Part shown: positions 1 to 6,093 of the stretch, one piece after another
How the letters are laid out: every line of letters begins with the position of its first letter
Numbering within the stretch: the first letter of the stretch is position 1
NCBI RefSeq assembly: GCF_002897295.1
Contig: NZ_BEXF01000008.1
Span: 224,235 to 288,234 of the forward strand
Length of the DNA: 64,000 nucleotides
Source of the DNA: Brevibacillus reuszeri
GTDB lineage: Bacteria; Bacillota; Bacilli; Brevibacillales; Brevibacillaceae
Direction of reading: 5' to 3'
Program-made: the position numbers and the translations under genes
The notes under the pieces: generated by a model
What the model saw: the letters and a program-made list of their open reading frames with translations, nothing else
Told to the model about the DNA's origin: nothing
The model's database searches: none

Positions 1-1
1 G

Positions 2-136
2 GCTCTCTGGACCACCTCACGTCTGCTCGTTGCGGATGTGAAGGACGGAGTGATCAAGGCGACAGGAGCGGGTAAGGCGACGATTTACGTGTCCTACGGC
101 GGCAAGAAAACACCGATCGTGGTGACTGTGAAGTAG
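2..136 (+). CDS. C-terminal end of a bacterial Ig-like (Big_2) surface protein, partial
   Basis: An open frame enters from the left edge and stops at TAG 134-136. The last 44 residues contain ATGAGKATIYVSYGGKKT and end in VVTVK, the typical closing strands of a group 2 bacterial Ig-like domain (x-ATGxGxATI-x-VTV). Such domains are found as stalk or adhesion modules in secreted and S-layer-associated proteins. The N-terminal part and the true function lie outside the window. A strong terminator follows 35 bases downstream. Confidence 0.75.
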   Translation, partial: ALWTTSRLLVADVKDGVIKATGAGKATIYVSYGGKKTPIVVTVK

Positions 137-171
137 GGAAGCTAGACAAGCTTGCATGGGTTAAAAGAAGG

Positions 172-204
172 AGCCAACCGGTGATTGTGTCGGTTGGCTT
201 TTTT
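172..204 (+). terminator. Rho-independent terminator of the Ig-like gene
   Basis: A perfect 9-bp stem (AGCCAACCG / CGGTTGGCT) with a 10-base loop is followed directly by a run of T. It lies between the stop of the surface protein and the tRNA gene. Confidence 0.85.
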
Positions 205-304
205 GCTGGGAACGGGGGGGTTTTTAGGTATTTTTTCTTGCAGTGTAATAGGGCGTTATGCTATACTTAATTCACTGAGGCGGTAAACGCTGGAAGGACA
301 ATAT

Positions 305-380
305 GGGGCATTAGCTCAGCTGGGAGAGCGCTACACTGGCAGTGTAGAGGTCAGCGGTTCGATCCCGCTATGCTCCACCA
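305..380 (+). tRNA. tRNA-Ala (anticodon GGC)
   Basis: The 76-nt cloverleaf is complete: a 7-bp acceptor stem (GGGGCAT / ATGCTCC, one G-T pair), a D arm with AGCTCAGCTGGGAGAGC, an anticodon stem CTACA/TGTAG with loop CTGGCAG (anticodon GGC), a T arm with GTTCGATCC, and an encoded CCA. The gene stands alone, followed by its own terminator. Its 3' half is repeated downstream (1777-1837 and 3838-3886), so it has probably served as an integration site. Confidence 0.97.
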
Positions 381-394
381 TATAATAACAATCA

Positions 395-425
395 ACGCAG
401 CCTATTAGCAGGCTGTGTTTTTTTA
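395..425 (+). terminator. Terminator of the tRNA-Ala gene
   Basis: The stem ACGCAGCC / GGCTGTGT is followed by a long T run. The same hairpin recurs after the third tRNA 3'-end copy (3899-3926), so duplicated tRNA ends appear together with their terminator. Confidence 0.8.
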
Positions 426-536
426 TTTTGATAAATGGATACGATATCAACTTCCTTTTCCTGGTTACATGAAAAAACAATCCCAACATCAAATGAATAT
501 GATATGTAGCATTTAAAATATCGAGGAGAGTGCTGC

Positions 537-887
537 ATGCTCAGGATAGAATACATTGAAGGAAAGGGCAGGGGAGTAATTGCCGCAAAGAATATAAAAC
601 AAGGCACAATCATTGAGCGATCTCCGGTTATCGTGATTCCACAGAATGAAATACCGTACATTTTCAATACCGTCTTAATCAATTACAGCTTTAGCTGGGG
701 AAGTAATGAGACAGCGATTGCATTGGGGTGCGGCTCCTTATATAACCATTCCTATCATCCAAATGCTACTTATTATACAAGGATAGATGACATGTGCATC
801 GTGTTTCAGGCATTAGAAAATATTCAGGCAGGTCAAGAGATTACAATAGATTATGGATGGCACCCAAATGCTTTTGTATGGGAGTGA
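537..887 (+). CDS. SET-domain protein (putative protein-lysine methyltransferase)
   Basis: This 116-residue protein is essentially a bare SET domain, the fold that transfers methyl groups from S-adenosylmethionine to lysine side chains. Visible motifs are the N-terminal KGRGVIAAKNIKQG, the central YNHSYHPNA (family NHS motif, part of the cofactor site) and the C-terminal EITIDYG with the conserved Tyr. A good GAGGAG site precedes the ATG. It lies between the tRNA gene and the first duplicated tRNA end, so it is likely cargo of an integrated element. Its protein substrate cannot be told from sequence. Confidence 0.85.
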   Translation: MLRIEYIEGKGRGVIAAKNIKQGTIIERSPVIVIPQNEIPYIFNTVLINYSFSWGSNETAIALGCGSLYNHSYHPNATYYTRIDDMCIVFQALENIQAGQEITIDYGWHPNAFVWE

Positions 888-1112
888 TTAACTCATTTTT
901 TGAAAAACGGAGAAATATGGGTGTAGATTGTACCCTTTTCGTGGTTGAGCAGCTTTGTATCCTCTAATTATCGTTGTGGCTCTTATACTCAGGGGAACGC
1001 GAAATTAGACAAACACCCATTTCTTTTGCGGGCAAGCGCCGCCTCCTAGTTATGTGCATAGTTTAACACTGTACTTTATGGAAAGCAGATAACATTGGAG
1101 GAGGACTTCTGG

Positions 1113-1712
1113 ATGAACCACGAAGAGTCGTTCAGCGACGAGTTTTACAGAATTGACGATCAAGTGCAAGATTATAGGTCAAGATATATAGGATACCCTT
1201 ACCCTTCTTCATCTTATTATAGTTGGTATTCCCCTCAAACCCCGTATTATCAACCTTATGGGTATGATCCCTTTCCATATCAATATCATCCATCACAACG
1301 TGGCAAAGGACCTGGTAAAGGACCTGGAAAAAGACCGACAGAAGAAGAGGCGCACAACGCTTTGTACCAGATTTTTGTCCAAATGGAGAATGAAACTAGA
1401 CAACGACCGGCTTTCTATAGTGATGTTTCAGGTGTACAAATACAACAAAGAGCACGTATTGCATGGATTTCGTTGAGAGCTGCTGTAGCTATTATGAGAA
1501 GAATGCCACTCACAACCGCTCAGGCCGTTGGTGGTTATTTGGAAGGCACAGTTATGGCAAGTATCGGTCAAGCTGGAACAATTGCAGCTGCTGCTCTAGT
1601 AGGGCGAATTAGTGACTTTTTAATCCACAACTTTGCTGCATATGCTTCGAATCCAGCATTAGCGACCTACCGAGCTGAACAAATAGTAAATGTTATCTCT
1701 AATTTGTTATAA
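1113..1712 (+). CDS. Tyr/Pro-rich protein with Ala/Gly-rich hydrophobic C-terminus, unknown function
   Basis: I do not recognise a family. The ATG at 1113 is chosen over the in-frame TTG at 1095 because GGAGGAGG lies 8-15 bases before it. Residues 20-60 are very rich in Tyr, Pro and Ser, as in spore-coat or exosporium proteins. They are followed by a short basic repeat (GKGPGKGPGKRP) and a C-terminal half with an amphipathic Ala/Gly-rich segment (TIAAAALVGRISDFLIHNF). There is no signal peptide. The gene sits alone in the stretch between the tRNA and its second 3'-end copy, with AT-rich composition. A spore-surface role is only a guess from composition. Confidence 0.6.
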   Translation: MNHEESFSDEFYRIDDQVQDYRSRYIGYPYPSSSYYSWYSPQTPYYQPYGYDPFPYQYHPSQRGKGPGKGPGKRPTEEEAHNALYQIFVQMENETRQRPAFYSDVSGVQIQQRARIAWISLRAAVAIMRRMPLTTAQAVGGYLEGTVMASIGQAGTIAAAALVGRISDFLIHNFAAYASNPALATYRAEQIVNVISNLL

Positions 1713-1776
1713 GTATTCAAAAATTAAACACATACAGTAATAACACAAGACCTAACGAAGTACTGCACCCACGGTT

Positions 1777-1837
1777 GGAGAGCGCTACACTGGCAGTGTA
1801 GAGGTCAGCGGTTCGATTCCGCTATGCTCCACCATAT
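1777..1837 (+). repeat. Truncated tRNA-Ala copy (3' 61 nt), probable att remnant
   Basis: These 61 bases match 323-383, from the D arm through CCA and a few bases beyond, with one substitution. The acceptor 5' strand and most of the D arm are missing, so it cannot form a tRNA. A tyrosine-recombinase remnant lies 110 bases downstream, the usual arrangement at an attachment site made by integration into a tRNA 3' end. Confidence 0.85.
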
Positions 1838-1846
1838 GATAGACAT

Positions 1847-1895
1847 TAAAACCCTTGAGAAATCAGGGGTTTTCGTCATTTTAGGGGATGGCAGC
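1847..1895. repeat. Hairpin repeat following the tRNA copy, first copy
   Basis: The stretch beginning AAAACCCTTGAGAAATCAGG can fold (AAAACCC...GGGGTTTT). It is repeated with a few changes at 4870-4919, including the flanking GAGGATGG-like tail. It may be the terminator that accompanied a tRNA end during integration. Confidence 0.55.
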
Positions 1896-1946
1896 CAACC
1901 AGAGGATATGACCTTTTAGGTCAGTTGGGGACGAATTGGGGACGGA

Positions 1947-2184
1947 TTATTTTACACCTTTCTTCAACCCACTGACCGCGACTGCAGCTCTTTTGTTCAT
2001 TTCCGAAAGGAAGTGTGTATACAGTTCTCCTGTGATCCGGATATTCGAGTTGCCAAGTAGCTCCTGGATCTCTTTCAGAGAGTAATCTTTGAAAAGCAGG
2101 TATGGTGCATAACTGTGACGCAGCTCGTGAAGGGTCACGTTTTTGTGGATTTTCTCTTACCGTAGGTGTTCGTTCATGTCGATC
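1947..2184 (-). pseudogene. Tyrosine recombinase (phage integrase), C-terminal remnant
   Basis: The 63-residue open stretch carries the catalytic C-terminus of a tyrosine recombinase: HELRHSYA (Arg and His of box II), LLFKDYSLKEIQELLGNSNI and then LYTHFL, whose Tyr is the nucleophile. Upstream the reading frame continues as recognisable sequence (IDMNEHLR, stop, EKIHKNV) interrupted by a TAA, and the core domain's first Arg and the whole N-terminus are gone. It is therefore a decayed integrase, placed next to the duplicated tRNA end that it or its relatives would have used. Confidence 0.85.
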
Positions 2185-2461
2185 CCTGGTAAGTCTTTAC
2201 GTTACTTGACCGAGCAACCGAAAAACTACAGATACAGTAATTCATGACGTGTCAGATATACCCGGCACGTTCATTTTTTTGCACAAAAAACGAACATGCG
2301 TTACGGTTGAAGTTAGGATGATATACAACATGGACTACGTTCAGGGCGCGAAACAACATATTGAGGACTGCTCAAAAATTTCTGAGTGTCGTATAAAGGA
2401 ACAGCCATTCCATTGAGGGAACAGCTGTGGTCCTTTATTCCGTTAACGCTCCTATAGATGC
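2139..2461. other. Non-coding stretch between integrase remnant and beta-lactamase-like gene
   Basis: No supported gene is seen. It contains an AT-rich inverted repeat around 2268-2297 (GTTC...GAAC arms) and an imperfect hairpin at about 2393-2438 (TAAAGGAACAGC against GCTGTGGTCCTTTA) just after the stop of the minus-strand gene at 2462. The hairpin may help end that transcript, although no T run follows. Confidence 0.4.
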
Positions 2462-3220
2462 TTACTGTCTTAAATATTCAGCATAAAGCAAATTCATAGC
2501 TTCAATAATCTTGTTGTCAGCATCCTGATTGTTAAATCTATCAGGTAAATTAATAGCGCCTAATGCAAAAATATAAGGATTTTCATTGAAATCACCGATT
2601 ATTCCGATATCAACAACAATATTTTTTAAGCCACCTGTCATATGGTTTAGATGGTGTGTTGGAATTTGTTTTATATCTCCCTTTTGTCTAACCAGTCCAT
2701 TTATGATTGGTGTCCAAAGAAGAGGTTGTGTTTTATACCCTTGGAAGATATGTATCATTAGTTCAAGCATTTGGTTTAGCTGGGCCTTGTTTTCAATATC
2801 TCTTGGGTTTTCTGTAACATTTATTGTCGGATAATAAGATTGGATGGACTTGTTTAACTTTTCCCATCCACCACAAAAGTTTACAACACATTTAGCAACA
2901 CAGCTATCGTGACAAGCAATCATTACTTCAACCGCCTCCCTTAAAGGAAGCGAATTTCTTTTTTGAAGATGAGGATATAGTTCGTTGCTATCTTCTTTTG
3001 GATCAAATGAGACTTCTTCAACTAAGTCATCCCATTTAATGAATTCTTCATCTACCCATTTTGCTACACAAAATGCTATAACTACTTTTGATACTGATGC
3101 AAGAGGGACTATTAGTTCACTATTTAAGGAAGTTTTTTGACTTTGTTCTTTGGTGGAATATATTTTTATTCCTACTTCGCCAATATCTATTTCTTCAAGT
3201 TTATCAATTACTTTACTCAC
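2462..3220 (-). CDS. Class A beta-lactamase-like serine hydrolase
   Basis: At 252 residues this is close to the size of a class A beta-lactamase domain. The active-site tetrad Ser-x-x-Lys is visible as SVSK in PLASVSKVVIA. The place of the SDN loop is taken by HDS (ACHDSCVAK) and the place of KTG by the weaker HMTGG. No signal peptide is seen, unlike secreted penicillinases, and the protein starts directly with MSKVIDKLEE. It probably belongs to the divergent cytoplasmic or uncharacterised serine hydrolases of this fold, so resistance should not be assumed. It lies in accessory DNA between tRNA 3'-end copies two and three. Confidence 0.7.
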   Translation of the reverse strand: MSKVIDKLEEIDIGEVGIKIYSTKEQSQKTSLNSELIVPLASVSKVVIAFCVAKWVDEEFIKWDDLVEEVSFDPKEDSNELYPHLQKRNSLPLREAVEVMIACHDSCVAKCVVNFCGGWEKLNKSIQSYYPTINVTENPRDIENKAQLNQMLELMIHIFQGYKTQPLLWTPIINGLVRQKGDIKQIPTHHLNHMTGGLKNIVVDIGIIGDFNENPYIFALGAINLPDRFNNQDADNKIIEAMNLLYAEYLRQ

Positions 3221-3288
3221 TTATATTCACCTACTACGTTTTCATATTATACACTCTTACATATTTATTTCATTACGAAAGGAGCTGT

Positions 3289-3489
3289 TTATTTGAACAA
3301 CTTCTTAATTAGCGAGAAAATATCAAACGTTGTTCGCTGGTACACCTTGTTGTATGCGTACTTTTTTGGGTTCCTAAACCATCCCCCCACGAGGCATTTT
3401 CATCCTAGTACGATGAAAAATCTGCTGTTTAAGGCTAGTCCTAGCAGAAATCCTTCTCTTTAACTTGGCTTCTTCATTCCGAATTTCAT
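3289..3489 (-). pseudogene. Small basic phage-type protein, decayed by two frameshifts
   Basis: Reading leftwards from the ATG at 3489 (preceded by GGATGGAG) gives MKFGMKKPS, then a one-base shift to LKRRISARTSLKQQI, then a second shift to GWFRNPKKYAYNKVYQRTTF. Put together these resemble a small basic protein common in Firmicute phages and islands, with MKFGxKKPSLKxRISAR at the start and NPKKAxYNKVYxRTTF at the end. I recall this family by pattern only, without a name. Two frameshifts make it non-functional. Confidence 0.6.
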
Positions 3490-3525
3490 AGCTAACTCCA
3501 TCCTTTTTCACATAGTATCATATTC

Positions 3526-3708
3526 CTATTTTTTACAAAATAAGTATTTGCATGTTCGTATGTGCAGGGGGTCCCCCCCATCCTGCAGTTCATCAAAATT
3601 ACCACGTCTTAGCAAGGAATTGGCTAATTGTTGATGAGAAAAACCATAGAATACGATGGATACAAATATCAGCATTAGCACATAATAAACACACACCAAG
3701 AACCTCAT
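3526..3708 (-). CDS. Possible small membrane protein, unknown
   Basis: A 60-residue frame opens with MRFLVCVYYVLMLIFVSIVF, a plausible single membrane span, followed by a charged tail. A GGAGG motif lies 11 bases before the ATG. No family is recognised, and the surrounding island DNA is decayed, so this could be a chance frame. Confidence 0.3.
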   Translation of the reverse strand: MRFLVCVYYVLMLIFVSIVFYGFSHQQLANSLLRRGNFDELQDGGDPLHIRTCKYLFCKK

Positions 3709-3837
3709 ATCACTGCACGCCTCCAAAGTAATTTGGGGGTTTTTCTATCCCAAAAACTCACTCGGATACGAACGAGAAAAACTATTGAAAATCAAGGGTT
3801 TTAAAGATTGACTCGGATTCAATTTCTGAATTATTTT

Positions 3838-3886
3838 CACTGGCAGTGTAGAGGTCAGCGGTTCGATCCCGCTATGCTTCACCATA
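3838..3886 (+). repeat. Third copy of the tRNA-Ala 3' end (49 nt)
   Basis: These bases match 334-382 of the intact tRNA region with a single C-to-T change in the acceptor stem. They run from the anticodon stem through CCA. Like the intact gene, they are followed by an ACGCAGCC hairpin terminator. With copy two, this brackets 1838-3837, which carries the integrase remnant and cargo. Confidence 0.85.
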
Positions 3887-4231
3887 GATAAACGTACAAC
3901 GCAGCCGAAATACAGGCTGCGTTTTGTCATGTCCTATATTGGTAGTTGTAAAGACGGAGCCGTACTGTAACACGACTCCCGGCACAGTAGACCGCAGACC
4001 TTTGCTAGGGCGGTCTATTTCTTTTGGTACATTGCTAACGCTTCCAAGTTTGGCAAAAATTCCAGATAGCACTTCGCATTGTTCTACCATCGCCTCATTG
4101 TGCACCTGACTATACTGGGACAGTACTGACATTTTTTCTAGATTGATATGTTTTGCAGGTATTTTCTGTTAACATTGATACTCAAGGATAAATAACTTCC
4201 TTCTGAAATTATACCAATCCAGGAGGTAATT
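3887..4231. other. Stretch between third tRNA copy and the DUF1697 gene
   Basis: A duplicated tRNA-type terminator is followed by a hairpin TAGACCGC...GGCGGTCTA at about 3986-4016 with a T-rich tail. A minus-strand open frame (3872-4132) has no ribosome-binding site and reads through the tRNA remnant, so it is not called as a gene. No other feature is seen. Confidence 0.4.
3899..3926 (+). terminator. Duplicated tRNA terminator
   Basis: The stem ACGCAGCC / GGCTGCGT is followed by TTTT. It corresponds to the hairpin at 395-425 behind the intact tRNA gene. Confidence 0.65.
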
Positions 4232-4789
4232 ATGGTCTATACTGCTCTGCTCCGCGGGATCAATGTCGGCGGAAAAAACAAAGTAGATATGAAAATACTT
4301 AAAAAATCATTCGAGCAAGCTGGAATGAAAAACGTTGTAACTTATATCAATTCGGGAAATATTATTTTTACAACCACCGAACACTCCAAAAATGATATAG
4401 CGCAAATTCTTGAAAAAGCTATTCTGAATACCTTCGGATTGCATATCAAGGTCCTGGTGCTTAGTTTAGAAGACATGAAGAAAGTAATGTCCTCACTTCC
4501 CGAATCATGGACAAACGATGATAAAATGAGGAGCGACGTCCTTTTTTTATGGGAAGATATCAATGACGAATCCATTCTCGATCAGCTGACCTTCAAACCG
4601 GAGATCGAAACGGTGAAGTATGCTCCAGGTGCGATTCTATGGGCGATTGACAAAATAAACGTGACGAAAGGCAGCATGACAAAGTTGGTTGGTACGAAAT
4701 TGTATAAGCAGATGACGATCAGGAATGTAAATACGACACGTAAAATATATGAGCTTATGCTGGCAGCAGAAAAACAATGGATGGGATGA
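4232..4789 (+). CDS. DUF1697 family protein
   Basis: This 185-residue protein starts MVYTALLRGINVGGKNKVDM and continues NVVTYINSGNIIF, the signature opening of the DUF1697 family, whose biochemical role is unknown. Its length matches the family. AGGAGG lies six bases before the ATG. The gene is monocistronic and sits in the accessory stretch behind the tRNA gene, so acquisition with an island is possible, although the family is widespread in Bacillota chromosomes. Confidence 0.9.
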   Translation: MVYTALLRGINVGGKNKVDMKILKKSFEQAGMKNVVTYINSGNIIFTTTEHSKNDIAQILEKAILNTFGLHIKVLVLSLEDMKKVMSSLPESWTNDDKMRSDVLFLWEDINDESILDQLTFKPEIETVKYAPGAILWAIDKINVTKGSMTKLVGTKLYKQMTIRNVNTTRKIYELMLAAEKQWMG

Positions 4790-4829
4790 ATGTGGACTTC
4801 ATCATATAGGAGATGAATCCTTTTTTGAG

Positions 4830-4919
4830 TCAATACAATCCTATTATGATCCGTTATATGAAAGACTTTGAAACCCTTGAGAAATCAAGGGCTTTCGCGA
4901 TTTTTAGAGGATGGTTGCC
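4830..4919 (+). repeat. Degenerate tRNA 3'-end-like sequence plus hairpin repeat, second copy
   Basis: Bases 4837-4867 align without gaps to the end of copy two (1815-1845) at about two thirds of positions, mostly with transitions. The next 50 bases (AAACCCTTGAGAAATCAAGG onward) are a clear copy of 1849-1897. A 16-base block ATACAATCCTATTATG in this copy is also found at 10377-10392. I read it as an old, mutated integration scar, but the tRNA part alone would be weak evidence. Confidence 0.45.
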
Positions 4920-4947
4920 ATAACACAAGCTAAATGATGTAAAGAGC

Positions 4948-5136
4948 CTAAGATGTCATGATAAGGAAAGTGAATGAAAAAACTAACCATGCGAGAATCA
5001 TAGAGCCTACTAAAAGGTTGAATGTATACTTTTCCTCTTTGACCACTTTCTTAATAATCGAGATTAAATTCACAAAAAACCAAATGGATAGCAGTGGATT
5101 CAAGTAAACAGCTATTATACCGATAACATGCTTCAA
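4948..5136 (-). CDS. Small two-span membrane protein, unknown
   Basis: A 62-residue protein is predicted from the TTG at 5136, which has GAGGTGAT seven bases upstream. Earlier in-frame starts lack such a site. Two hydrophobic segments are evident (HVIGIIAVYLNPLLSIWFFV and LLVGSMILAWLVFSFTFLI) with a basic loop KKVVKEEK between them. No family is recognised. Transcription leads away from the small gene at 5267-5536 on the same strand, which could be co-transcribed with it. Confidence 0.45.
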   Translation of the reverse strand: MKHVIGIIAVYLNPLLSIWFFVNLISIIKKVVKEEKYTFNLLVGSMILAWLVFSFTFLIMTS

Positions 5137-5266
5137 GAAAATCACCTCATCCAAATAATACCATGTAGAGAAGGGAGATGTGATTAATACAATGCTCAAG
5201 TTGAATATAGGGGATCGAAAAAAGAAAGGGAATATGTATAAGCCCCGTTGGGCTGGGGCTTTGAAC

Positions 5267-5536
5267 CTAGCAGCGGCAATTGCAAGGGAAAGGAAAGAGG
5301 TTTATAACGAAATTTATCGGAATGGTAATGATGGTGAACGTCTCATTGCTACCAGTGTAGACCCGAACGCGAAAACCATTTGGTCCGACACTGAGTAGAC
5401 AGCCGATAAATGTATCAAATATCGTTTTGACTACAACAATTCTGTTGATTAATTGAACTGCTTTTCTACGATTCTTTCTTTGCATTGCTAAGGACACTCT
5501 TCTCGCCGTAGTTGTAATACCTTTTTGTGCCGCCAT
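5267..5536 (-). CDS. Small hypothetical protein with strong ribosome-binding site
   Basis: From the ATG at 5536 an 89-residue protein begins MAAQKGITTTARRVSLAMQR. A consensus AGGAGGT lies eight bases before this ATG, which decides the start over the GTG three codons earlier. The sequence is basic at the N-terminus, hydrophobic in the middle (INRIVVVKTIFDTFIGCLL) and ends in a cysteine-rich PCNCRC. That ending is reminiscent of small spore proteins but is not diagnostic. A plus-strand frame across 5180-5398 overlaps it and has poorer start signals. Confidence 0.5.
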   Translation of the reverse strand: MAAQKGITTTARRVSLAMQRKNRRKAVQLINRIVVVKTIFDTFIGCLLSVGPNGFRVRVYTGSNETFTIITIPINFVINLFPFPCNCRC

Positions 5537-5545
5537 TTCCGGCAC

Positions 5546-5890
5546 CTCCTTTTATACGCTCAGAACTACTATATTTGATGTTTTTGTGACGACCTACATG
5601 TCAATCGACCATTAAAAATTGGTTGTTGGGTTCGGAACTTCCAATGATGCGAACGGTGCATATAATTCGCCTCCGTACGTCAGCGACTCTGATACGTCAA
5701 AATTGAATCACTACTACGTCAGCTCTCGAATATGAATCACCTCGCTTATCACTGCATGGTATAGAGAATGCAAATGGGGGAAGCTTGGCAACTGATACGA
5801 GCCTATGGTAAACGCAAATGTGTTAATTGGTGCGCAAATTCAATTAAATAAGGCTTATCCAAATTAGCGACAAGTTTAAAGGGCAATTAT
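5546..5890. other. Non-coding stretch, no feature seen
   Basis: I find no open frame with a start signal, no clear hairpin and no repeat family in this stretch. It is likely decayed accessory DNA. Confidence 0.4.
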
Positions 5891-5891
5891 G

Positions 5892-5918
5892 TAAAAAGGG
5901 CAGCTTATAAAGCCGCCC
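5892..5918 (-). terminator. Terminator of the YjcZ-type gene
   Basis: On the minus strand the stem GGGCGGCTT / AAGCTGCCC (one mismatch) is followed by TTTTT, 16 bases after the small spore-protein stop codon. Confidence 0.7.
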
Positions 5919-5933
5919 ATAAACATAGACAAA

Positions 5934-6017
5934 TTAATCACAACTGCAAGTAACAATTACTAACAGGACGAAGAGAACCAAAATTAAAGAAAAGTCATCA
6001 AAAAAGCCAGCGCCCAT
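5934..6017 (-). CDS. YjcZ-family sporulation peptide (27 aa)
   Basis: A tiny gene reads MGAGFFDDFSLILVLFVLLV followed by IVTCSCD. The Gly-rich start, single hydrophobic helix of the FxLIxVLFxLLVIV type and C-terminal cysteines are the hallmark of YjcZ/SscA-like small spore proteins of Bacillales. AAGGAGTGAC precedes the ATG and a terminator follows, so it is an independent transcription unit. Family members are made in the developing spore, and their precise function is poorly known. Confidence 0.8.
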   Translation of the reverse strand: MGAGFFDDFSLILVLFVLLVIVTCSCD

Positions 6018-6093
6018 TAATGTCACTCCTTAATTTTGATTGAGGATAACCTCCAAATTAAGGTATGAGCCTTCTATCATTTTCCTGTTTAAC

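Noticed and set aside
3293..3463. Plus-strand 56-codon frame starting TTG with AAAGGAG upstream
   Set aside because: The opposite strand carries the recognisable, frameshifted phage-type gene, whose fragments explain this sequence better.
3745..4132. Minus-strand frames crossing the third tRNA copy
   Set aside because: One contains SGIEPLTSTLP, the well-known false translation of antisense tRNA. The other (3872-4132) lacks a ribosome-binding site and reads through the tRNA remnant.
5180..5398. Plus-strand 72-codon frame
   Set aside because: The GTG is too close to its purine-rich site, internal ATGs are poorly placed, and the antisense gene at 5267-5536 has a perfect AGGAGGT start signal.
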